From Mesorhizobium sp. 65-26 (GTDB lineage: Bacteria; Pseudomonadota; Alphaproteobacteria; Rhizobiales; Rhizobiaceae): DNA of 64,000 bases. Position 1 is the first letter of the stretch; each line of letters opens with the position of its first letter. The translations under genes and the position numbers were made by a program. Below are positions 59,030-64,000 of the stretch, in pieces. Below the pieces are notes generated by a model. The model was given only the letters and a program-made list of their open reading frames with translations, searched no databases and was not told where the DNA came from. The stretch lies in assembly GCA_001899205.1 (NCBI GenBank), contig MKVL01000010.1:391914-455913 (forward strand), read 5' to 3'.

Positions 59030-59260
59030 ATGGCGGAACTCGAGCGTCCGGAGCGGCTGCAGATCATGCTGAGCGCCGAGGAATTGACGGCACTCGAAAA
59101 CTGGCGTTTCGAGAAGCGGATGCCGAGTCGGTCGGCGGCGGTCAGGGAGCTGCTGCGTCGCGGGCTGGCGGCCGAGGGGTTTCTGACGGCAGGTCAGGGA
59201 GTCAAGTCCCAGGATTTCGGTGTTCTGCCGCCGGAGGGAGGCGACAACATCCCCGAGTAG
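59030..59260 (+). CDS. Ribbon-helix-helix-like small protein
   Basis: A 76-residue protein. R-L-Q-I-M-L-S-A-E-E-L-T-A-L-E-N-W-R-F then M-P-S-R-S-A-A-V-R-E-L-L-R-R-G-L follows the beta-helix-helix pattern of small DNA-binding RHH proteins. GGGGCGGGAG precedes the ATG. It lies 129 nt upstream of the HWE kinase gene. It could be a regulator or an orphan antitoxin; no toxin gene is adjacent. Confidence 0.72.
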   Translation: MAELERPERLQIMLSAEELTALENWRFEKRMPSRSAAVRELLRRGLAAEGFLTAGQGVKSQDFGVLPPEGGDNIPE

Positions 59261-59389
59261 CGGTGGCTTCAGCCGGGCCGACGCCGTCCCGCGCCTGTGA
59301 CCGCAATCCCCGGAAGAACCGGTGCAAACTCTTCCCGGAGTCATACGAACCGATTGTTGCCCCGCAGGCATTTGCGCTAATTGATACGG

Positions 59390-60442
59390 ATGGGAAAAGT
59401 CGGCGCCGGCATGCATCGAGACGAGACGACCGACGCGGCTCGTCTGGCGGCGATTGTCGATTCATCCTACGACGCAATCATCGGCAAGGATCTGACGAGC
59501 GTCATCACCGACTGGAACCATGCGGCCGAGCGTATGTTCGGCTACACCGCCGACGAGGCGATCGGACAGTCGATCCTGATGCTCATTCCCGATCATCTGC
59601 GGGGCGAGGAGGCCGACATCATTGGCCGCGTCAGCAATGGCCAGAGCGTGGCGAGCTACGAGACAACAAGGCGGCGCAAGGACGGCACGCTGATCGCCGT
59701 CTCGCTGACCGTCTCGCCGATCCGGAACGTGCGGGGCGAGATCGTCGGCGCTTCCAAGATCGCCCGCGACATCTCGGCGACCAAGGAAAGCGAGCGGCGC
59801 ATCCGCCTGCTGATGCGGGAGGTCAACCATCGCGTCAAGAACCAGTTCGCCGTCATCCTGTCGATGGTGCGCGAGACCAGCAAGCGTTCCAGCAGCCCCG
59901 GCGAATTCGAGGAACTGATCCGCTCGCGCATCATGGCGCTGTCGCGCTCGCACGATCTGCTCGTCACGTCCGAATGGGCTGGCGCGAGCCTGTTCGACCT
60001 CATTCAGGAACATCTCAAGCCCTTCGGGCGCGAGGAGCAGATATCCTTGTCGGGCCCGCTGCTGACGCTGCAGTCCAACGCGGTGCAGAATCTCGGCATG
60101 GCCTTCCACGAGCTGGCCACCAACTCGTCCAAATACGGCGCCCTGTCCAGCGACGCGGGGCGGGTCGAGATCACCTGGCAGATCGCGGAGGTCGGTACCG
60201 GGGCGCGGGAATTCCGGCTCGTCTGGGACGAGACGTCGACGCCGCGCAAGGGCGACGAGGGCCACGTCGAAGGCACCCGCAAGGGTTTTGGCACGATCGT
60301 GTTGCAACGCGTGGCGCCGCAGTCGTTGAGCGGCAACGCCGAACTGCACCGGGCACCCGGACACCTGACGTGGCGGCTCACCGCGCCGCTGGAATCGATC
60401 GTGGTGCCGCAGTTCGGCTCGGCTGGCGAGGGCGACGGCTAG
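59390..60442 (+). CDS. PAS-domain HWE-family sensor histidine kinase
   Basis: A 350-residue kinase. A PAS domain with PAC covers about residues 18-140 (I-V-D-S-S-Y-D-A-I-I-G-K-D, then M-F-G-Y-T-A-D-E-A-I-G). The HWE dimerisation region has the phospho-acceptor His in M-R-E-V-N-H-R-V-K-N-Q-F near 150. The ATPase part shows H-E-L-A-T-N-S-S-K-Y-G-A-L near 243 and the family's W-D-E in F-R-L-V-W-D-E. There is no transmembrane segment, so the signal is cytoplasmic. HWE kinases of Rhizobiales often act in general stress response. No response regulator is adjacent. Confidence 0.92.
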   Translation: MGKVGAGMHRDETTDAARLAAIVDSSYDAIIGKDLTSVITDWNHAAERMFGYTADEAIGQSILMLIPDHLRGEEADIIGRVSNGQSVASYETTRRRKDGTLIAVSLTVSPIRNVRGEIVGASKIARDISATKESERRIRLLMREVNHRVKNQFAVILSMVRETSKRSSSPGEFEELIRSRIMALSRSHDLLVTSEWAGASLFDLIQEHLKPFGREEQISLSGPLLTLQSNAVQNLGMAFHELATNSSKYGALSSDAGRVEITWQIAEVGTGAREFRLVWDETSTPRKGDEGHVEGTRKGFGTIVLQRVAPQSLSGNAELHRAPGHLTWRLTAPLESIVVPQFGSAGEGDG

Positions 60443-60470
60443 GCCTGTCGGAAGCGCGGCGCCCGAAAGC

Positions 60471-60764
60471 TCAGTTGGGGAAGTTGACCGCCGGCTCGTC
60501 GCAGCGGAACACCGGGCAGTGGCCGTCTCGCGCCGGCACATAGGCGCTCATCGGCACCTCCGGCCAGTCGCATTCGACGCCGAACTGGCGGACGTAACGA
60601 TCGTAAGTGTTTGGCCCCGTGGTCAGCACCACCGCGCGACGCTGCTGAATCAGTGCATGGATCTGCTCGCAAGTCATGGCGCGGCTGTCCGGCCGGGCCT
60701 CCGCAAGGCCGGTCGTGGCGAGCAGCGCGGCCATGGCGACAAGGGCTAGGCGGTGGATGGACAT
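60471..60764 (-). CDS. Small secreted Cys-containing protein
   Basis: A 97-residue protein with a signal peptide (about residues 1-23, L-A-L-V-A-M-A-A-L-L-A-T). The mature part has M-T-C-E-Q-I-H-A-L-I-Q-Q-R-R-A-V-V-L and four Cys (T-C-E, E-C-D, H-C-P, R-C-D) that could form two disulfides. Conserved unnamed proteins of this kind occur in rhizobia. It converges on the HWE kinase gene. Confidence 0.75.
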   Translation of the reverse strand: MSIHRLALVAMAALLATTGLAEARPDSRAMTCEQIHALIQQRRAVVLTTGPNTYDRYVRQFGVECDWPEVPMSAYVPARDGHCPVFRCDEPAVNFPN

Positions 60765-60905
60765 GACGGACTCCCGCGAAACGATACCGCGTCAGAACGT
60801 GGGTTGCCGGCGCTGGTTCCGCAACTGCCCCCGCCTCGCTGTTTTGTGATCGGCGCTATCGCCATTATGACACGCAACCAAACCGTCGGTCGCGCATTGC
60901 TGGGA

Positions 60906-61088
60906 ATGGATTCCAAGAAGCCATACGAACCGCCGGGAGGGTGGCCCGAAAAGGAGCCGCGGGAGGCCAAGTCGTGCCTGTTCTGCGGCGCCCGCGACCA
61001 TGGCTACGAAGAGTGCCCCAAGCGGGCCGAGGCCATGCAGGCGGAGGATGTCAAGCCGGCTTCAGCCGAACCGCGGCAAGATACATGA
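60906..61088 (+). CDS. Small zinc-knuckle-like protein
   Basis: A 60-residue protein. It contains C-L-F-C-G-A-R-D-H-G-Y-E-E-C, that is C-x2-C-x4-H-x4-C, the spacing of a CCHC zinc knuckle, rare in bacteria. The flanks are Lys/Glu/Pro-rich. CTGGGA before the ATG at 60906 supports this start; an upstream ATG at 60867 lacks one. Its end overlaps the convergent small gene by 38 nt. It may bind single-stranded nucleic acid by analogy; unproven. Confidence 0.65.
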   Translation: MDSKKPYEPPGGWPEKEPREAKSCLFCGARDHGYEECPKRAEAMQAEDVKPASAEPRQDT

Positions 61089-61242
61089 GCGCCGAGGCCG
61101 CCAGCCGGCGGTCCCAGCCTTGCGCCTCGACCTTGTCGAGCAGGAAGTCCAGGTGCGGTTCGAGCATCTCGCGGCATTCTTTTTCATAGGCGACATGCAT
61201 CGCCGGATGCTGCGGCGCGCTGATGGTCGGAGCCTTGGCCAT
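61051..61242 (-). CDS. Small conserved protein, unknown function
   Basis: A 63-residue protein with GGGGGGAAT just before the ATG at 61242. The sequence is helical (E-C-R-E-M-L-E-P-H-L-D-F-L-L-D-K-V-E) and ends in an Ala/Leu-rich stretch. No known domain. It overlaps the 3' end of the zinc-knuckle-like gene on the other strand. Confidence 0.65.
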   Translation of the reverse strand: MAKAPTISAPQHPAMHVAYEKECREMLEPHLDFLLDKVEAQGWDRRLAASALMYLAAVRLKPA

Positions 61243-61438
61243 GGCGATTCCCCCCGGTAGTACCTGACGAGGTGCTTCTATACCATCAGCCGGCAAACCG
61301 GAATGGAGTCGGTGCACCGTGCGTCGCAACTCCGGCGATCGGGGAGTTCGACTGGCGGCGGATTTTTTGCCGGCAGCCTGTCGGATGCGGTCCGGCTCGC
61401 GCGTCCTTGGGCGGACAGACGCGAAAACGGAGAAAACC

Positions 61439-61885
61439 ATGTCGTTGCAATCCACCGCCCAGTCGCCCTGGCAGCAATCGCCCTGGCAGACCGGGGCGAT
61501 CCTTGTCGCCCGCCTGATCTTCGCCGGGGTCTTTGCCATGGCGGCGGCCTTCAAGTTCGCCGGCATGGCCGAGACGGCCGGCTACATCGCAGCCGCCGGC
61601 TTTCCGTTCCCGCTGTTCCTGGCATGGTGCGCGGCGGCGCTGGAGGTGCTGCTGGTGATTGCCTTCCTCACCGGCGCCTTCTTCACGCCGGCGGCGCTGG
61701 TCGCGGCGGCCTACGTGATCTTCCTCGGCTTCTCGTTCCACGGACCGGGCCGCTGGGCAGGCAACCAGGCCGAGTTCGGCTTCTTCGTCGACCACTTCAC
61801 CTTCCTCGCCGGTCTGTTCTTTGCAGCCGTCCATGGACCGGGCGGCGTGCTTTCGCTGAACAGGGGCTGGCCGGGCCGGGCGTGA
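61439..61885 (+). CDS. DoxX-family membrane protein
   Basis: A 148-residue protein with four hydrophobic segments and the DoxX family layout: L-V-A-R-L-I-F-A-G-V-F-A-M-A-A-A-F-K-F near residue 22, then A-A-G-F-P-F-P and A-A-A-L-E-V-L-L-V-I. Many DoxX relatives act with thiol or quinone oxidoreductases; the role here is unknown. GGAG precedes the ATG at 61439. It looks like a single-gene unit. Confidence 0.85.
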   Translation: MSLQSTAQSPWQQSPWQTGAILVARLIFAGVFAMAAAFKFAGMAETAGYIAAAGFPFPLFLAWCAAALEVLLVIAFLTGAFFTPAALVAAAYVIFLGFSFHGPGRWAGNQAEFGFFVDHFTFLAGLFFAAVHGPGGVLSLNRGWPGRA

Positions 61886-61981
61886 GTTTGCGCCGTCTGG
61901 TTCAAGCTGTCGGACAGGCTTGCCCCTGTACCCAATTGGCGATCACGCTAGCGTGAAGTCTGGGTTTAGAGGGGGATGTTC

Positions 61982-62334
61982 ATGAATACCACAGTGCGTT
62001 TCACCGCCGTCATGCTCGGCATGTCGCTGGTTGCCGGTTGCAGCACGATGACGGAGGGGAGTTCAACAACATGCATGCTACCCTGCAGGGTAGCCCCGCC
62101 GTGAAACGTTCGGTTATCAAGGAGTGTGTGGTGAGCGAAAGAGCCACTCCCGCCGGCAAGAAGAAGACCTACTCGGCGTTCATGAACGTGAGCCCGGATC
62201 GCTACGAAGCAGCCATGTGCAACCGGCTGGTCAATGCGCTCGCGGATGGGCGTATCACCTATGTCGATTACCAGAAGCTGTCCTCGCCGACCGCCGACAG
62301 CAGCAAGGTGATCAAGATCATGCAGGGCCGCTAG
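61982..62334 (+). pseudogene. Frameshifted small lipoprotein gene
   Basis: The ATG at 61982 begins a clean lipoprotein signal (V-R-F-T-A-V-M-L-G-M-S-L-V-A-G-C) but its frame stops at 62104. A second frame, open to 62334, carries a plausible mature domain of about 85 residues (K-R-S-V-I-K-E-C-V-V, then Y-S-A-F-M-N-V-S-P-D-R-Y-E-A-A-M-C). A frame change near 62050-62095, which includes a GGAGGGGAG run, joins them into one lipoprotein of about 117 residues. It may be a true frameshift mutation or a sequence error. The two Cys suggest a periplasmic disulfide. Confidence 0.7.
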
Positions 62335-62352
62335 CCACCCGAGCTCGCCCCG

Positions 62353-62658
62353 TCAAATCTGGTCGTTATAAGGTTCCTTCATCTGGCCCACCATGCGTGC
62401 CAGCCGCGAGAAGGAGGGCATGTCGGCCTCCGGCTGGCACTGGTTGGCAAGCTCCAGCAGGCGGATCGGGAAGTTGACGGCGTCGCGGCTCGACGCCGAC
62501 ATGCCCTGCGAGCGTTCCTCGCCGGTCTCTCCGGCCTCCGCCTTGCGCAACGCAATGTCGATTTCCTCCACGGTCAGGACGCCCTTGCGGACGAGCACGT
62601 GGTTGATCGCGGCGACGGCCATCAGAAGGCCCTCGAGCTGCAGATTGGCGACGTTCAT
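62353..62658 (-). CDS. Conserved hypothetical helical protein
   Basis: A 101-residue cytoplasmic protein starting M-N-V-A-N-L-Q-L-E-G-L-L-M-A-V-A-A-I-N. Its first half is helical with V-L-T-V-E-E-I-D-I-A-L-R-K-A-E. A Ser-rich stretch near 52 separates a second helical part. GGGAGC precedes the ATG at 62658. No named domain that I know. Confidence 0.7.
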   Translation of the reverse strand: MNVANLQLEGLLMAVAAINHVLVRKGVLTVEEIDIALRKAEAGETGEERSQGMSASSRDAVNFPIRLLELANQCQPEADMPSFSRLARMVGQMKEPYNDQI

Positions 62659-62717
62659 GGCTGTGCTCCCGTTAATTGGCCCCTTCGGCTGGCTATGAAA
62701 ACGCGCGAGCACCGTTT

Positions 62718-62748
62718 CCGATCCGGCTGGTGCGTCCAGCCGGATCGG
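62718..62748. terminator. Perfect 13-bp stem-loop between two minus-strand genes
   Basis: CCGATCCGGCTGG at 62718-62730 pairs exactly with CCAGCCGGATCGG at 62736-62748 around a 5-nt loop. It lies 22 nt downstream of the stop of the gene at 62770..63501 and upstream of the 62353..62658 gene. No U-tract follows on either strand, so it may be a terminator or a regulatory palindrome. Confidence 0.55.
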
Positions 62749-62769
62749 AGCGAGGGCGCTCGACCGTGT

Positions 62770-63501
62770 CTACGGGGTCACCGCATTCACGACGAGAAGT
62801 GCGGAGTCGAGCAGCCACTCGTCCTTCGGTTCTGCCAAGCCCCGGGCATTCAGAAGCAATTGGCGCGGCTCCTCCCCGCGCAGCCACCGCTGCATCCGGT
62901 CGATGGTGTCATCGTCGACATTGCCCCAATAGGCCACGTTCCGGGGTTTCCTGATCAAGGACTCGGCCTCTCCCTGGAAGAACGCGGCCAGATGCAGCGC
63001 CGCGTTCGGGCTCGGCGTCGATAGCCATGCGGCCAGCGCTCCATCGAGGTCGCCGCCGAGCAGGGCTATCGCGGCGATCCAGCCCGAAGAGTCGACCTCG
63101 TCCGGATGCCGCCACAGCCCGGCGCGCCACGCTTCGGCGAACAACCCAAGGACAGCCTTGCGCTCGTCGGGTGGCCACGTAGGCCATCCGGCATATCCGA
63201 GCTTGCCGGCGATGAAGGGCGGGTCGAGGCCGGGCTGGCTATGGCAAAAGGTGGCAAGTTCGAGGATGCGAGGCAGGAAGTGCCTGTAGTCGTCGACGCC
63301 GCCGACCGTTGTCATCGCCCAACCCGCGTAGGGGCCGATCTGTTCGGGCGTCAGGGCACGCAACGGCGCTGACGTAAGCGTCGCCAGGAGAGCCCGCGGG
63401 TCGCGCGTCGGCGCGGCCTCCAGCATGCGCGGCCGCGAGTAGTCGGCGAACGCCGTGTAGCAATCATCGATGCGGTTCTGGAGGTTGGTGTCCGTCGGCA
63501 T
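62770..63501 (-). CDS. Hypothetical protein, unknown function
   Basis: A 243-residue cytoplasmic protein, Trp-rich and largely helical (Y-A-G-W-A-M-T-T-V-G-G-V-D-D-Y-R-H-F-L-P-R-I-L-E-L near residue 60, then G-W-P-T-W-P-P-D-E-R near 105). A C-terminal part from about 150 contains two short similar helical units. No signal peptide or motif I recognise. GGAAGAAGC precedes the ATG at 63501. Confidence 0.7.
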   Translation of the reverse strand: MPTDTNLQNRIDDCYTAFADYSRPRMLEAAPTRDPRALLATLTSAPLRALTPEQIGPYAGWAMTTVGGVDDYRHFLPRILELATFCHSQPGLDPPFIAGKLGYAGWPTWPPDERKAVLGLFAEAWRAGLWRHPDEVDSSGWIAAIALLGGDLDGALAAWLSTPSPNAALHLAAFFQGEAESLIRKPRNVAYWGNVDDDTIDRMQRWLRGEEPRQLLLNARGLAEPKDEWLLDSALLVVNAVTP

Positions 63502-63611
63502 GCTTCTTCCATGTGGCCATGTGAGGGCTGCAAGATAGGCAGCCGACGGGCGGCCGTCGAGCGGTCGCACACGGCAGCGAGCCCTGCTTGCCCGCGCGGG
63601 CTGGTTCTGGC

Positions 63612-63690
63612 ATGGTGGCCCCGATGGGAATGGGGTTCTCCCGAAACCGCCAGTGATGGCTGATGACTCCTGCCGCGAAACCGCGGCGGG
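63612..63690 (+). promoter_or_regulatory. Fluoride riboswitch upstream of crcB
   Basis: The region holds the features of the crcB RNA motif: CCGATGGGAATGGGGTTCTCCC, then AAACCGCC, then GGCTGATGACTCCTGCC at about 63658-63674. The order and the GCTGATG-A-CTCC block match known fluoride aptamers such as that of Pseudomonas syringae. A perfect stem CCCGCCG / CGGCGGG at 63702-63718 follows and may be the expression platform. It lies about 190 nt before the crcB ATG. Fluoride binding normally turns expression on. Confidence 0.85.
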
Positions 63691-63807
63691 AATCCGTCTG
63701 TCCCGCCGACACGGCGGGTCCCGTGCTCGCCTCGGATTTTTGACTTGGACGCATTTGCGCGACGCCACGTGCCGACCGCAGATGCGCGTACTGAACAGAG
63801 CGCGATG

Positions 63808-63850
63808 TCGCCCGAAACCGCTTCACACGTTTCGGCATCATGCTCCAGAG
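63808..63850 (+). repeat. Short palindromic repeat D, copy 2
   Basis: CCGAAACCG and CGTTTCGG arms around CTTCACA, followed by CATCATGCTCCA. It is nearly the same as copy 1 at 33388..33425 and again sits just before the ribosome site of a transport gene. The rest of the 359-bp spacer from 63502 holds the fluoride riboswitch. Confidence 0.6.
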
Positions 63851-63860
63851 AGGATCGAGC

Positions 63861-64000
63861 ATGTCTTTTTCCAATTGTCTGCTGGTCATGGCGGGCGGCG
63901 CGCTGGGTACGCTGGCGCGCTACCTCGTCTCCACCTGGGCGCTGCCGGTGAGCAGCGAGCTGCCCTGGGGCACCATCATCATCAACATCACCGGCTCCTT
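63861..64000 (+). CDS. crcB: Fluoride ion channel/exporter CrcB, N-terminal part
   Basis: The gene runs off the window after 46 codons. The visible part matches CrcB/Fluc: [12 protein letters not shown] near residues 10-21 and [12 protein letters not shown] near 35-46, in the first two helices. Fluc proteins form dual-topology fluoride channels. GAGAGGATC precedes the ATG. The fluoride riboswitch upstream supports the call. Confidence 0.92.
   Translation, partial: MSFSNCLLVMAGGALGTLARYLVSTWALPVSSELPWGTIIINITGS

Overview
The window is GC-rich alphaproteobacterial DNA. It has a minCDE locus with a CtrA-type site, palindromic intergenic mosaic repeats of the kind found in rhizobia, a two-repeat BA14K protein and an HWE-family histidine kinase. 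Together these point to a chromosome of the Rhizobiales, most likely Mesorhizobium or another Phyllobacteriaceae; the genus is an inference from gene content. I saw no tRNA, rRNA, CRISPR array, transposase or phage module. Both ends cut a gene: a secreted protein on the minus strand at 1..66, and crcB at 63861..64000.

Region 1 (about 1.6-12.2 kb) is a vitamin B12 response island. One cobalamin riboswitch (1668..1860) precedes nrdA, nrdB and a small gene. A second (9265..9445) precedes another small gene, a betaine-homocysteine methyltransferase and a Rieske oxygenase. A third, on the minus strand (9005..9135), precedes cbtB, cbtA and a membrane-anchored protein. The first two operons encode B12-independent enzymes for DNA precursor and methionine synthesis, and the third encodes cobalt uptake. 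All three would be expected to switch on when B12 is scarce. The two small proteins (6223..6471 and 9567..9869) are homologous to each other and match no family I know. NrdB carries Phe where the radical Tyr should be and Glu at the first metal ligand, the mark of a class Ic Mn/Fe enzyme.

Region 2 (12.2-29.6 kb) holds ordinary accessory metabolism: chromate resistance (chrB, chrA), a three-gene diaminopropionate/carbamoyl-amide catabolic operon with a divergent Lrp/AsnC regulator, a peroxiredoxin and flavoprotein pair opposite a BTAD regulator, a mobile-mystery A/B (HTH/Fic) toxin-antitoxin-like pair, a lysine 2,3-aminomutase-family enzyme, a DMT exporter with a TetR gene, and a GlcD-type oxidase. 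Region 3 (29.8-35.6 kb) has minCDE, an Asp/Asn beta-hydroxylase-like gene bracketed by direct repeats, an exporter and DNA polymerase IV.

Region 4 (36.0-42.6 kb) is a tightly packed five-gene operon with no family name that I recognise for three of its members: a secreted helical-repeat protein, two paralogous lipoproteins, a trypsin-like protease and a leaderless subtilisin-like protease. With the small-protein pair it is the best candidate here for an undescribed system. Region 5 (42.7-50 kb) has a di-haem peroxidase, an HxlR/reductase pair and a tandem TPR family with one decayed member.

Region 6 (50-64 kb) holds an acid phosphatase-like phosphoesterase, OsmC, a 2-oxoglutarate oxygenase, a TetR-controlled molybdenum hydroxylase operon, a PAS-HWE histidine kinase, several small conserved proteins, a frameshifted lipoprotein, and a fluoride riboswitch with crcB.
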